Assembly: GCF_004768785.1 (NCBI RefSeq)
Contig: NZ_SRMQ01000008.1
Span: forward strand, 1-64,000
Direction: 5' to 3'
Source of the DNA: Caproiciproducens galactitolivorans
GTDB lineage: Bacteria; Bacillota; Clostridia; Oscillospirales; Acutalibacteraceae
DNA length: 64,000 nucleotides
Positions within the stretch are counted from its first letter, which is position 1; each line of letters starts with the position of its first letter. Of the stretch, positions 28,958 through 38,943 are shown in pieces. The notes under the pieces were generated by a model, which had not been told where the DNA came from, made no database searches, and worked only from the letters and a program-made list of their open reading frames with translations. The translations under genes and the position numbers were made by a program.

Positions 28958-30030
28958 ATGCGGCTTCCTCCTATTAACTTCATAAACTCATCGAAAAGAA
29001 AGCCTGAGTCAAGCGGGCCAGGGGAAGCCTCCGGATGGAACTGCACAGAGAAAACTTTCCCGTTTTTATAAGTTAATCCCTCAATGCTACCGTCGTTCAT
29101 GCTGATAAAACGGATGTCGGCTACTGAAGGATTAATTGTTTCGCCATTGACCACAAAGCCGTGATTCTGAGAAGTAATATACACGCGGTTCGTTGTTAAA
29201 TCTTTAACCGGGTGGTTAATACCTCTATGGCCATATTTTAATTTATAGGTGTCAAAGCCCTGAGAAAGAGCCATTAACTGATGACCTAAGCAAATTGCAA
29301 AGGTTGGAATGCCATATGAGTACAGTTTTTTCAATTCAGAAATTGCTTTCACGCATTCTTTGGGATCCCCCGGTCCGTTGGAAAGCATAACACCGTCGGG
29401 AGAAAAAGACATCAAATCCTCAAAAGAGGCGTCGTATGGGAAGCATTTTACCGTGCATCCCCGTTTGACGAGCGAACGGATAATATTGCTTTTCACCCCA
29501 TAGTCCACTAGTGCGATTTTAACCGGGCCGTCGCCGTAAACCTTGGATTCCCTGCTGCTAACAACGGGAACGCAGGATTTCAAGGTAAATGCATCCAACT
29601 TCTTTTTCATTGCGGGAATATCAAAGGAATCCCCGAAAGCGATCATGCCGCGCATGGTACCGCTTTCGCGAAGGATTTTTGTAATTGCCCTTGTGTCAAG
29701 CCCCTGAATGCCGGGAATCCCGTTCTGCTTCAAAAACGTATTCAAATCCACATCGCAGCGGAAATTGCTCGCCGCACCGGAAATGGAATGAACGATGAAT
29801 GCACGGAGCCATGGCTTCGTGGACTCCGCGTCATCATAGCAAACACCGTAATTCCCAATCAGGGGATAGGTCATGACAACGCCCTGTCCCGCATAGGAAG
29901 GATCGGTTAACAGCTCGGTATACCCGCACATTGCGCTGTTAAAGACCACTTCGCACAGCACGTCATGTTCGTCACCAAAACCTGTCCCCTCAAAGGTCAT
30001 TCCATTTTCAAGCATCAGCAATGCTCTCAT
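28954..30030 (-). CDS. carA: Carbamoyl-phosphate synthase, small subunit
   Basis: CarA hydrolyses glutamine and channels ammonia to CarB. The C-terminal class I amidotransferase domain has the nucleophile in TFAICLGHQLMALSQG and the His/Glu in FSVQFHPEASPGP. The N-terminal CPS small-chain domain starts MRALLMLENGMTFEGTGFG. 358 residues is typical. A 92-base gap to dapL has no convincing promoter or pyrimidine-type attenuator. Confidence 0.95.
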   Translation of the reverse strand: MRALLMLENGMTFEGTGFGDEHDVLCEVVFNSAMCGYTELLTDPSYAGQGVVMTYPLIGNYGVCYDDAESTKPWLRAFIVHSISGAASNFRCDVDLNTFLKQNGIPGIQGLDTRAITKILRESGTMRGMIAFGDSFDIPAMKKKLDAFTLKSCVPVVSSRESKVYGDGPVKIALVDYGVKSNIIRSLVKRGCTVKCFPYDASFEDLMSFSPDGVMLSNGPGDPKECVKAISELKKLYSYGIPTFAICLGHQLMALSQGFDTYKLKYGHRGINHPVKDLTTNRVYITSQNHGFVVNGETINPSVADIRFISMNDGSIEGLTYKNGKVFSVQFHPEASPGPLDSGFLFDEFMKLIGGSRI

Positions 30031-30122
30031 TCAATCACCAACCATTCTTATTATTCAACAGCTTATCTATGAAAAACATATAAACAACAAATTTGCGCAT
30101 TCAAAAACGAATCCCTATCCCA

Positions 30123-31343
30123 TTAAGCTTTAAAAGAACTGGTTATTCTCTCAATTGCCTTTTCGGTGTTTTCCTTCGTGTTAAATGCGGTCAGACGGAA
30201 ATAGCCCTCCCCGCTGATGCCAAAACCGGAACCGGGTGTGCCGACAACGCCGGTCTTTTCCAGCAGTAGGTCAAAGAATTCCCAGGAGGTTAATCCGTTC
30301 GGCGTTTTCATCCAGACATAGGGGGAATTTACGCCTCCGAACGCTTTAAAGCCGGCCTTAGCCAAGCCCTCTTTAATGATCTTTGCATTGTTAAGGTAAT
30401 ATACGATATTTTCTTTTACCTCGCGTCTTCCTTCCTCGGAATAAACGGCTTCGGCGCCGCGCTGAATCACATAGGAAACGCCGTTCATCTTTGTGGACTG
30501 GCGCCGGCCCCAGAGCTTGTTCAGAGAAACTTCGTTGAAAACCAATTCCTTCGGGATAACCGTAAACGCGCATCGCGTACCGGTAAAGCCCGCGGTTTTC
30601 GAGAAGCTCCGGAATTCGATTGCGCATTTTTTCGCGCCTTCTATTTCGAAAATACTGTGCGGCATGTCCTCTTCCGTAATAAACGCTTCGTAAGCCGCGT
30701 CATACAGAATGATGGATTGGTTGCGCAAAGCATAGTCAACCCATTTTTTCAGTTCCGTGTGCCCGATTCCAACGCCGGACGGGTTGTTCGGGAAGCATAA
30801 GTAAATGATATCGACCCGCTCATTGGGGATTCGGGGTAAAAATCCGTTTTTTTCCAAACAGGGCATATAGACGATTTTGCTCCATCCGGTGCCCTCGTGG
30901 TAATCGCCTGCCCGCCCCGCCATAACATTCGTGTCTACGTAGACAGGATAGACCGGATCACAGACCGCAACGACATTATCAACATCAAAAATGTCACCGA
31001 TGCTGCCGGTGTCGCTTTTCGCGCCGTCGCTGACAAAAATCTCGTCCTTATCAATTGCCACTCCGCGCTTCTGGAAATCGTTTTCCGCAATTGCCGAGCG
31101 CAGGAATTCATACCCCGCTTCCGGCCCATAGCCCCGGAAAGTTTCCGCCTTCCCCATTTCTTCGGCCGCTTTCTGCATTGCGGCGACAACCGCTTTAGGC
31201 AAAGGGCGGGTAACATCGCCGATCCCCATGCGTATAATCTCCACTTCCGGATGCTGTTTTGAAAACGCATCGACCTTATTGGCAATGTCTACAAACAAAT
31301 AACTGGGGGGCAGCTTAATAAAATTCGCATTTACTTTCAGCAA
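30123..31343 (-). CDS. dapL: LL-diaminopimelate aminotransferase
   Basis: DapL converts tetrahydrodipicolinate directly to LL-diaminopimelate, bypassing the succinyl and acetyl routes. It is a fold-type I PLP enzyme; the PLP lysine is in [16 protein letters not shown]. The segments [17 protein letters not shown] and [12 protein letters not shown] are family marks. The TTG at 31343 gives [17 protein letters not shown], aligning with the usual DapL N-terminus, and has AAGGA 10 bases upstream. A GTG two codons earlier is the alternative. It follows dapF by 33 bases, forming a two-step unit to meso-DAP. Confidence 0.93.
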   Translation of the reverse strand: MLKVNANFIKLPPSYLFVDIANKVDAFSKQHPEVEIIRMGIGDVTRPLPKAVVAAMQKAAEEMGKAETFRGYGPEAGYEFLRSAIAENDFQKRGVAIDKDEIFVSDGAKSDTGSIGDIFDVDNVVAVCDPVYPVYVDTNVMAGRAGDYHEGTGWSKIVYMPCLEKNGFLPRIPNERVDIIYLCFPNNPSGVGIGHTELKKWVDYALRNQSIILYDAAYEAFITEEDMPHSIFEIEGAKKCAIEFRSFSKTAGFTGTRCAFTVIPKELVFNEVSLNKLWGRRQSTKMNGVSYVIQRGAEAVYSEEGRREVKENIVYYLNNAKIIKEGLAKAGFKAFGGVNSPYVWMKTPNGLTSWEFFDLLLEKTGVVGTPGSGFGISGEGYFRLTAFNTKENTEKAIERITSSFKA

Positions 31344-31376
31344 AACCACTCATTCCTTTCATCGAATCTATTCCGT

Positions 31377-32207
31377 TCAATCGATCGTCCCGTCAAACAC
31401 AAATTCGGCGGGGCCTTGCATAAAGACGGTGTCTGTCCGATCGTCCCATTCTATGCTCAGGTCGCCGCCTTTAAGGTGCATTTTTACTTTTCGGCCTGTT
31501 TTATGATTGACCGCACAGCTTATCGCAGATGCGCAGGCACCGGTTCCGCAGGCCCAGGTTTCTCCCGCGCCGCGTTCCCAAACGCGCATCTTCGCTTCAC
31601 CGGAATTCAGCACCTGTACAAATTCAATATTCGCCCTGTCCGGAAAAATGGAAGCGTGTTCCAATTCGGGCCCGATTTTTTCAATCGGAACCGCATCAAC
31701 GTCGTCCACAAACAAAATACAATGCGGGTTTCCCATGGAAACACAGGTAATTCTGTATTCGTTTCCGTCAACGGTAATCGGTTCATCAATCACCGTTTCC
31801 TTGGAAAAGATAACCGGAATTTCGGCAGGACGGAATACGGGCTTTCCCATATCCACCTTTACGGAATGCACAATGCCGTTCTTCACATCCAAAAACAGCG
31901 TTTTCACGCCGCTCAGCGTATCAACTTTCAGCACGTCCTTCCGAACAAGGCCGCGTTCATAAAGATATTTTCCCACACAGCGTATGCCGTTGCCGCACAT
32001 CATTGCACGGGAACCGTCGGAATTATAAATATCCATCCTGCAATCCGCATGGTCGGACGGTTCAATCAGAATAATCCCGTCGGAACCGACGCCAAAATGG
32101 CGGTCGCTAAGTTTTATGGCAAGTTCGGATGGATTTTCTATTTTCTCCTCAAAGCAGTTAAAATAGAGATAATCGTTCCCTATTCCCTGCATTTTGCTGA
32201 ATTTCAT
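31377..32207 (-). CDS. dapF: Diaminopimelate epimerase
   Basis: A PLP-independent racemase converting LL-DAP to meso-DAP for peptidoglycan and lysine. The two catalytic cysteines are C71 in MMCGNGIRCVGKY and C220 in ETWACGTGACASA. The N-terminal FSKMQGIGNDYLYFN is typical. 276 residues. It follows the ANTAR gene by 15 bases, so it is in the glnA transcript. Confidence 0.95.
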   Translation of the reverse strand: MKFSKMQGIGNDYLYFNCFEEKIENPSELAIKLSDRHFGVGSDGIILIEPSDHADCRMDIYNSDGSRAMMCGNGIRCVGKYLYERGLVRKDVLKVDTLSGVKTLFLDVKNGIVHSVKVDMGKPVFRPAEIPVIFSKETVIDEPITVDGNEYRITCVSMGNPHCILFVDDVDAVPIEKIGPELEHASIFPDRANIEFVQVLNSGEAKMRVWERGAGETWACGTGACASAISCAVNHKTGRKVKMHLKGGDLSIEWDDRTDTVFMQGPAEFVFDGTID

Positions 32208-32222
32208 CTCAACCCCTCCTTT

Positions 32223-32765
32223 TTACATATTTAGAATAATCATTGCTATTTCAATCATTCTTTTGCCGGAATTCATACTTTTCTTCTGCATAAACCGGTG
32301 TGCCTGCGGCTCTGTAAAATGGTTGCGCTCCATAATCCGGTTTTTTGCCTGTTCAATCACCTGTTTTTCATCAAAATCCCCTTGCGCCAGCTTCTTTTTC
32401 ACAGTAAGGCTGGTATAATCGGAGAGATTCAAAAGCATATTAACCGAGGAAATCAAATCCATGCGATTGATCGGCAGGATCAGGCTGGCACAGGAAAGCG
32501 TTCCGGAAATATTCGACTGCTCTGATTTCAGCAGAAATAAAAAATCATAATTCAGCCCGATAATCTCCGGCAGGTTTAGCGCGGACATATCCCTTAATTT
32601 CGAACTACAAACAATCACCCCACCATGATAATGGCGGTTTGCAAAATCAATCGTCTGCGCACCGGTTGTACAGACGCAACTGACATTCGAGCCGGCGGCA
32701 CGGAGTACTGCGGCAATTTTTCGAGCGTAATCCGGATTGGAATTCGCCACAAGGATACTGCTCAT
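32223..32765 (-). CDS. ANTAR-domain regulator with a degenerate receiver
   Basis: The C-terminal 55 residues (VIEQAKNRIMERNHF then TEPQAHRFMQKKSMNSGKRM) are an ANTAR domain, an RNA-binding module that blocks transcription terminators. The N-terminal about 115 residues look like a response-regulator receiver, but the acidic pair after strand 1 reads ILVANSNPD and the phospho-aspartate after strand 3 is replaced in GGVIVCSSKL. Phosphorylation is therefore unlikely, and another signal is expected. The ATG at 32765 has GGAG nine bases upstream; 180 residues. It lies 34 bases after glnA, whose leader has a terminator-like hairpin. Confidence 0.88.
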   Translation of the reverse strand: MSSILVANSNPDYARKIAAVLRAAGSNVSCVCTTGAQTIDFANRHYHGGVIVCSSKLRDMSALNLPEIIGLNYDFLFLLKSEQSNISGTLSCASLILPINRMDLISSVNMLLNLSDYTSLTVKKKLAQGDFDEKQVIEQAKNRIMERNHFTEPQAHRFMQKKSMNSGKRMIEIAMIILNM

Positions 32766-32799
32766 ATTATACAACTCCGCGGAATGCTGTACATTTCCG

Positions 32800-34131
32800 T
32801 TAGAACTTGTTCAAGTACCGGTCGAGCTCCCATTGCGAAACCGTAGTGGAATATTCGTACCATTCCTTTTCCTTTGCTTCAACATATTTGCTGAAGATAT
32901 GATCCCCCAGCACTTCACGGATAAACGGATCCGCCTTCATCTCATCAACCGCCTTTTTCAAATCCTCCGGCAGCGCTTCGATTCCGGCAGCCTTTCTCCC
33001 CTGAAGGTCAATATCATAAATGTTGGCGGCAACCGCCTCCGGTGGCATCAGATCATTCTTAATACCGTCCAGTCCTGCCGCCAGAAGGACGGCAAGCACC
33101 AGGTACGGATTGCAGGCAGGATCCGGATTGCGAAGCTCCACTCGGGTTCCAAGCCCTCTCGTGGCGGGAACGCGGATTAAAGCGCTACGGTTGCTTAACG
33201 TCCATGCAACATTGCACGGCGCTTCGAAGCCCGGAACCAGCCGCTTATAGGAATTCACAAGCGGATTGGTTAGCGCGCACGTGCCCTTAATATGCTTCAT
33301 AATCCCGGCGATAAAATTAAAGACGACATGGCTCAACCCGGTTTCGCTTTCCGGATCATAGAAAGCATTTTTCCCGTTTCGGAACAGCGACATATTGGTG
33401 TGCATACCAGAACCGCAGCGGCCGTAAACCGGCTTGGGCATAAAGGTGGCACAAAGCCCATGGGAATCCGCACAGGATTTTACAACCATCTTAAAGGTGA
33501 GGATATTATCTGCAGCGGAAAGCGCCTCGCTGTATTTAAAATCAATCTCATGCTGCGCAATCGCCACTTCATGATGGGAAGCTTCTATTTCAAACCCCAT
33601 TTCTTCAAGATTCAGGCAGATGTCCCGACGCGCGCTTTCCCCCAAGTCAGAGGGGCCCAAGTCAAAATATCCCGCAGTATCATAGGTGACCGTTGTAGGG
33701 TGACCAAATTCATCGGTGTTAAACAGAAAGAATTCGCACTCCGGCCCAACATTGAACGCATACCCCATGTCCGCCGCTTCTTTGAGCGTCCTTTTCAGAA
33801 TATAGCGTGGATCCCCCTCAAACGGGTTCCCGTCGGGGGTATAAATATCGCAGATCAGGCGAGCAATCCTGCCGTGCTGGGTATGCCAAGGCAAAATTAC
33901 AAACGAATCCAGATCCGGCCTAAGATACATATCCGACTCTTCAATCCGCACAAAGCCTTCGATGGACGAGCCGTCGAACATACACTTATTATCTAGCGCC
34001 TTTTCAATCTGGCTGGTAGTAATCGCAACATTTTTCAATGTGCCGAATATATCCGTAAACTGAAGACGAATAAATTTCACGTTATTTTCTTCAATCATAC
34101 TGATAATATCACTTTTTGTATATTTACTCAA
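32800..34131 (-). CDS. glnA: Glutamine synthetase, type I
   Basis: GlnA makes glutamine from glutamate, ammonia and ATP. The 443-residue length and lack of an adenylylation-loop insert point to the Firmicutes GSI-alpha form, which is normally controlled by feedback inhibition. The metal and substrate residues lie in [11 protein letters not shown], in [17 protein letters not shown] and in [17 protein letters not shown]; the latch region has [12 protein letters not shown]. The start codon is TTG with GGGGAGG seven bases upstream, a combination that may limit expression. It is the first gene of a long nitrogen/nucleotide transcript. Confidence 0.96.
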   Translation of the reverse strand: MSKYTKSDIISMIEENNVKFIRLQFTDIFGTLKNVAITTSQIEKALDNKCMFDGSSIEGFVRIEESDMYLRPDLDSFVILPWHTQHGRIARLICDIYTPDGNPFEGDPRYILKRTLKEAADMGYAFNVGPECEFFLFNTDEFGHPTTVTYDTAGYFDLGPSDLGESARRDICLNLEEMGFEIEASHHEVAIAQHEIDFKYSEALSAADNILTFKMVVKSCADSHGLCATFMPKPVYGRCGSGMHTNMSLFRNGKNAFYDPESETGLSHVVFNFIAGIMKHIKGTCALTNPLVNSYKRLVPGFEAPCNVAWTLSNRSALIRVPATRGLGTRVELRNPDPACNPYLVLAVLLAAGLDGIKNDLMPPEAVAANIYDIDLQGRKAAGIEALPEDLKKAVDEMKADPFIREVLGDHIFSKYVEAKEKEWYEYSTTVSQWELDRYLNKF

Positions 34132-34157
34132 ATCAATACCTCCCCATATATAAAAAT

Positions 34158-34191
34158 AACAAGGCTGGTCTTTTGAAAAAACCTCCTTGTC
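34158..34191 (-). terminator. Terminator-like hairpin in the glnA leader
   Basis: On the minus strand ACAAGG (34190-34185) pairs with CCTTGT (34164-34159), with an inner GGT/ACC, and is followed by TATTTTTATATA. It lies between the glnA promoter and the glnA start, so it would act as an attenuator. The ANTAR protein two genes' length downstream is a natural candidate to control it. Confidence 0.55.
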
Positions 34192-34212
34192 ACCATAATT
34201 GATATTAGTTTT

Positions 34213-34241
34213 ATTTTATTCTATTTGCCATTACGTGTCAA
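34213..34241 (-). promoter_or_regulatory. Promoter of the glnA operon
   Basis: Minus-strand TTGACA (perfect) and TAAAAT are 17 bases apart. The leader to the TTG start of glnA is about 75 bases and contains the hairpin at 34158-34191. Confidence 0.8.
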
Positions 34242-34312
34242 TCATTTTCGAAGTGAAAGATTCATTTCATTCTTATGCACAAATTTTTGATTACTAAAGG
34301 TAGTTTTCTGTC

Positions 34313-34345
34313 TTTTTGCAGTATTTTTGTTTATTTCCTGCAAAA
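34313..34345. promoter_or_regulatory. Inverted repeat between glnA and gdhA
   Basis: TTTTGCAG and CTGCAAAA are separated by 17 bases of T-rich sequence. It lies about 70 bases upstream of the glnA -35 and 135 bases upstream of gdhA, so it could be an operator for either gene. No known box matches. Confidence 0.35.
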
Positions 34346-34380
34346 TTACACTATTTTATAGAAAAAATCAGCAAAATAAT

Positions 34381-34395
34381 ATTGTAATATACAAT
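34381..34395. promoter_or_regulatory. Perfect dyad upstream of gdhA
   Basis: ATTGTA, ATA, TACAAT is a 6-3-6 perfect inverted repeat 84 bases before the gdhA start. It does not fit the GlnR/TnrA consensus (TGTNA, seven bases, TNACA). No clear gdhA promoter can be named; the interval is very AT-rich. Confidence 0.35.
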
Positions 34396-34436
34396 TTAAT
34401 GTGCTAAACTATTCAATTATAGATATTATCGGTTGA

Positions 34437-35810
<1,374 letters not shown>

Positions 35811-35828
35811 TTTCCATATAATGGTTAC

Positions 35829-35867
35829 GAAACGGCTGGGATTTCAGGATTCCAGCCGTTTTTTATA
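35829..35867 (+). terminator. Terminator of gdhA
   Basis: AACGGCTGGGAT and ATTCCAGCCGTT form a stem around a short loop, followed by TTTTTATAAT, about 20 bases after the stop. Confidence 0.85.
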
Positions 35868-35950
35868 ATCTGCTCAAACAGGCGTCAAACCGCTTTACCG
35901 TTCAGCGCGAACGCCAACCGCTATACGTGTGAAAACTAAAGCTTCAAACA

Positions 35951-35986
35951 AAAAACTCACCTTTTAAAAGAGGTGAGTTTTCTATT
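35951..35986 (-). terminator. Terminator of the MBL-rlmH transcript
   Basis: On the minus strand AAAACTCACCTC and AGGTGAGTTTT flank a TTTTAAA loop and run into TTTTTTG. It also has T residues on the plus strand, so it can back up gdhA termination. The interval 35868-35950 shows nothing else. Confidence 0.75.
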
Positions 35987-36013
35987 CTTCCTTTGTGCTT
36001 CATCCTTTTCACC

Positions 36014-36493
36014 TTATTTATGATATTTTCCATGACTGTTAATCTGAAATGCACGGTATATCTGTTCACAGACCATCACGCGCGCCAATTGATGCGGAAA
36101 TGTCATAGGGGACATAGAAAGCTTAAAATCCGCTTTTTTCTTTAATTCCTCGGAAAGCCCGAAGGAACTTCCGATAAGAAAGGAAATGGTGCTATTACCG
36201 TTGACCGCAAGATGATCTATTTTTTCGGCGAGCTGTTCCGAGGAAAGCACACGGCCTTCAATGCAAAGCGCGAACAGAAACGAGTTGCCGGCCGCGGAAA
36301 GGATCTTCTCCCCTTCCGTTTGCAGCGCCGCGGCAATCTGCGCGTTCGACGGATTGTCCTGCAGACGGGATTCCGAAATTTCACAAATTGAAAAGGAACA
36401 AAACGCATGAAGCCTTTTCTCATATTCCGCACAGGCCTGCCGCCAATAGGGCTCCTTTAACTTTCCAACGCAAATAATTCTTATATTCAGCAT
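36014..36493 (-). CDS. rlmH: 23S rRNA pseudouridine-1915 N3-methyltransferase
   Basis: RlmH is a small SPOUT-fold methyltransferase that modifies pseudouridine 1915 in helix 69 of 23S rRNA. The SAM-binding knot is made by ISFLIGSSFGLSEELKKKAD and LSMSPMTFPHQLARVMVCEQIYRAF, with the conserved C-terminal tyrosine and histidine in KYHK. 159 residues is typical. It is eight bases after the MBL gene, the usual walJ-rlmH neighbourhood of Firmicutes. Confidence 0.94.
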   Translation of the reverse strand: MLNIRIICVGKLKEPYWRQACAEYEKRLHAFCSFSICEISESRLQDNPSNAQIAAALQTEGEKILSAAGNSFLFALCIEGRVLSSEQLAEKIDHLAVNGNSTISFLIGSSFGLSEELKKKADFKLSMSPMTFPHQLARVMVCEQIYRAFQINSHGKYHK

Positions 36494-36501
36494 AGCTTCC
36501 T

Positions 36502-37296
36502 CTAAAATAGCAAAACATTTCCTGCCGTGTTTTCCCTTGGGGCAACAAAAAGCTGATAGTCCACTCCCTCTTTCAGCCCTGCTAAAGAAAGCGAACAGAG
36601 AGAAGTTTGGTACGCAAGCTCCGGTGTATTATTTTCAGAGCTAAGATGTGCAAGCAAAAAGCGGGTTGTCCCAGCCTGTGCAAGACCGCAAAGTTCATCC
36701 GCACACGCCTGATTGGACAGGTGCCCCGTATCGGACAGAATTCTTCGTTTCAGCGGGTAAGGATAAGGTCCGTTTTTCAGCATGCCGACATCATGGTTTG
36801 ATTCCAGTACAACAAAATCCGCCCCCGTTAATTCCTTCCGCACGGAGTCGGAAAATACGCCCAGATCGGTAGAAAAGCCAACGACCCTGCCGTCGTGCGT
36901 TTCAATACGATACCCCACACTCTCCGCGCTGTCATGCGAAGTGCGGAAAGGCTTAATGAACATATCGGCACATTCCATTCCGTTTTCATCGATTACGTCG
37001 GTTGGAAATTTCCCGTTCACGCATCCCATATTTTCAAGCGCACACAATGTGCCGGAGGAAGCGTAAACCGGAAGATGCTGGTGCGACGCAAACACCCGCA
37101 AGCCTTTTACATGATCAGAATGTTCATGCGTAACAAAAACAGCTTTTACGGCTTCAAACGCAATACCGCAGCATTGTAACATCGTATTTAACTGCTTGGC
37201 GGTTCTGCCGGCGTCAATCAAAATTCCCGCACGCGCCGAACCTATGTAATAACTGTTCCCGCTGCTTCCACTAAACAGCGGACATAATCTTGCCAT
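36502..37296 (-). CDS. MBL-fold hydrolase, WalJ/YycJ type
   Basis: A metallo-beta-lactamase fold protein of 264 residues. The zinc-binding motif HEHSDH is at residues 57-62, with further ligands expected in FRTSHDSAESVGY and the C-terminal LLAHLSSENN. The opening PLFSGSSGNSYYIG is characteristic of the YycJ/WalJ family, linked to DNA processing (exonuclease activity) and to cell-wall control in other Firmicutes. The precise substrate here is not readable. Confidence 0.85.
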   Translation of the reverse strand: MARLCPLFSGSSGNSYYIGSARAGILIDAGRTAKQLNTMLQCCGIAFEAVKAVFVTHEHSDHVKGLRVFASHQHLPVYASSGTLCALENMGCVNGKFPTDVIDENGMECADMFIKPFRTSHDSAESVGYRIETHDGRVVGFSTDLGVFSDSVRKELTGADFVVLESNHDVGMLKNGPYPYPLKRRILSDTGHLSNQACADELCGLAQAGTTRFLLAHLSSENNTPELAYQTSLCSLSLAGLKEGVDYQLFVAPRENTAGNVLLF

Positions 37297-37318
37297 AAAA
37301 GGCCCCCTAAGTATTAAG

Positions 37319-37351
37319 AAAAGGGAAAGACGGCCGTCAATCCCTTTTAGA
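37319..37351 (-). terminator. Probable terminator of murA
   Basis: On the minus strand AAAAGGGA and TTCCCTTTT flank a segment that itself contains the palindrome GACGGCCGTC, followed by TCTTAAT. The stem is short, so termination may be partial. Confidence 0.45.
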
Positions 37352-37363
37352 ACGTCATCTTAT

Positions 37364-38647
37364 TTAAATTGCCTGTGCAACCGTCGGCTCCGGAACATGA
37401 ATTCTCCGGATATCCGACCCCAAAGCACGGAGTTTGTCTTCTACATTTTCATAACCGCGTTCAATTTGATTGATTCCTTCGATCTGTGTTGTGCCGGACG
37501 CAGCAAGAGCCGCAATCAGCATTGCCGCCCCCGCGCGAAGATCCGTTGCTTTTACCGGAGCCGCATTTAAATGGTCAACACCCTCGATTACAGCCAATCT
37601 GCCATCAACCGATATCTGTGCCCCCATTCTTTTCAATTCTTCCACATATTGAAAACGGTTATCCCAAACGCTTTCATTGATAATGCTAGTACCGTTCGCA
37701 ATAGAAAGCAGCACCGCGATCTGCGGCTGCATATCGGTCGGAAAACCCGGATGCGGCATTGTTTTAATATTGCATTTGGTAAGAGAACCTGAACGGCTTA
37801 CGCGAAGCGCATCGTCGAATTCCTCAATCTGCACGCCCATTTCCTCCAGCTTGGCGGAAATCGATTCCAAATGCTTTGGTATTATGTTTTTCACAAGAAC
37901 ATCCCCACAGGTTGCAGCAGCAGCGACCATATAGGTGCCGGCTTCAATCTGATCTGGTATAATCGAATACGTAGTGCCGACTAAGCGTTCCACTCCGTAA
38001 ATTTTTATGACATCGGTACCGGCTCCGCGGATATCGGCGCCCATCGAGTTCAAAAAGTTTGCAAGGTCGACAATATGCGGTTCTTTTGCCGCATTTTCAA
38101 TAACAGTCAGGCCATTTGCCTTTACAGCGGCCAGCATAATATTGACCGTTGCACCAACGGAAACAACGTCCAAATAAATATTGGCGCCTTTCAGAGAATT
38201 TGCACGGACGTCAATCATTCCGCCTTCCAACTTATATTCTGCGCCTAAAGCGGCAAAACCTTTTAAATGTTGATCAATTGGGCGTACACCAAAATCACAA
38301 CCGCCGGGCATGGTCACCACAGCGTGGTTAAACCTTCCCAATAAGGCGCCTAACAAATAATAGGATCCGCGTATATGACGCGCAAGTTCGTAAGAAGCAA
38401 TGTGAGTATGGATCGGTCTGGGATCAATCTCCAAAGTAGACTTGTTTATATGTCGTATCTTTGCTCCCATATCATATAGAATCCTGGTTATCGAAGAAAC
38501 ATCGGTTATATTCGGAACATTTTCAATAATACATACACCATCTGCCAAAATTGCTGCCGGTATAATCGCAATCGCGGCATTTTTTGCCCCGCTGATGCTG
38601 ACTTCTCCGGTAAGACGATTGCCACCTTTAATAACGAACTTGTCCAA
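37364..38647 (-). CDS. murA: UDP-N-acetylglucosamine 1-carboxyvinyltransferase
   Basis: MurA transfers enolpyruvate from PEP to UDP-GlcNAc, the first committed step of peptidoglycan synthesis. The catalytic loop reads MPGGCDFGVRPIDQH with the cysteine at residue 117, so the enzyme should be fosfomycin-sensitive. K22-N23 in SGAKNAA is the other conserved pair. The start is TTG at 38647 with GGAG nine bases upstream; the longer frame to 38719 adds 24 residues with no family match. 427 residues. Confidence 0.94.
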   Translation of the reverse strand: MDKFVIKGGNRLTGEVSISGAKNAAIAIIPAAILADGVCIIENVPNITDVSSITRILYDMGAKIRHINKSTLEIDPRPIHTHIASYELARHIRGSYYLLGALLGRFNHAVVTMPGGCDFGVRPIDQHLKGFAALGAEYKLEGGMIDVRANSLKGANIYLDVVSVGATVNIMLAAVKANGLTVIENAAKEPHIVDLANFLNSMGADIRGAGTDVIKIYGVERLVGTTYSIIPDQIEAGTYMVAAAATCGDVLVKNIIPKHLESISAKLEEMGVQIEEFDDALRVSRSGSLTKCNIKTMPHPGFPTDMQPQIAVLLSIANGTSIINESVWDNRFQYVEELKRMGAQISVDGRLAVIEGVDHLNAAPVKATDLRAGAAMLIAALAASGTTQIEGINQIERGYENVEDKLRALGSDIRRIHVPEPTVAQAI

Positions 38648-38793
38648 TGTGACACGCTCCAATCTAAAGTTAAACAATAATATTATTACATTTTTACGCG
38701 GATTATAGGCGTTTTTCATGAATAAATTATTGTAAATATTTTTTAATTAATTCTACTAACAATAGAAAAAATTGCCGCGGAAAATATGGATAA

Positions 38794-38819
38794 ATTATCA
38801 TTACATACTTAATGATAAT
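38794..38819. promoter_or_regulatory. Perfect 10-bp inverted repeat over the murA promoter
   Basis: ATTATCATTA, six bases, TAATGATAAT. It covers the -10 and the start of transcription of the proposed murA promoter. It is a good operator candidate. The arm order is opposite to a Fur box. Confidence 0.5.
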
Positions 38820-38843
38820 AATACACAAACTTTCAAAAGTCAA
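38815..38843 (-). promoter_or_regulatory. Promoter of murA
   Basis: Minus-strand TTGACT and TATTAT are exactly 17 bases apart, giving a leader of about 160 bases before the TTG start. Confidence 0.7.
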
Positions 38844-38850
38844 GAACTCG

Positions 38851-38897
38851 CTTGGGAAACGAAAGGGATTCCGGGCAATCCACCTTCATTTCCCAAG
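38851..38897 (-). terminator. Long hairpin after the M23 peptidase gene
   Basis: CTTGGGAAA and TTTCCCAAG form the outer stem, and GGATT with AATCC the inner one, spanning 47 bases. It starts 47 bases after the peptidase stop and ends just before the murA -35. T residues after it are few, so it may be a terminator of moderate strength. Confidence 0.5.
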
Positions 38898-38943
38898 TAT
38901 TGAAACCGATCCGACTAATAAAATAAAACAGAACGGTTAAAAA

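Noticed and set aside
34381-34395. GlnR/TnrA site in the glnA-gdhA interval
   Set aside because: The dyad ATTGTA-ATA-TACAAT lacks the TGTNA/TNACA arms with seven-base spacing, so it is listed only as an unknown dyad.
38794-38819. Fur or PerR box at the murA promoter
   Set aside because: The half-sites are arranged in the opposite order (ATTATCA ... TGATAAT with a 12-base centre) to the Fur 7-1-7 pattern, and no iron or peroxide gene is near.
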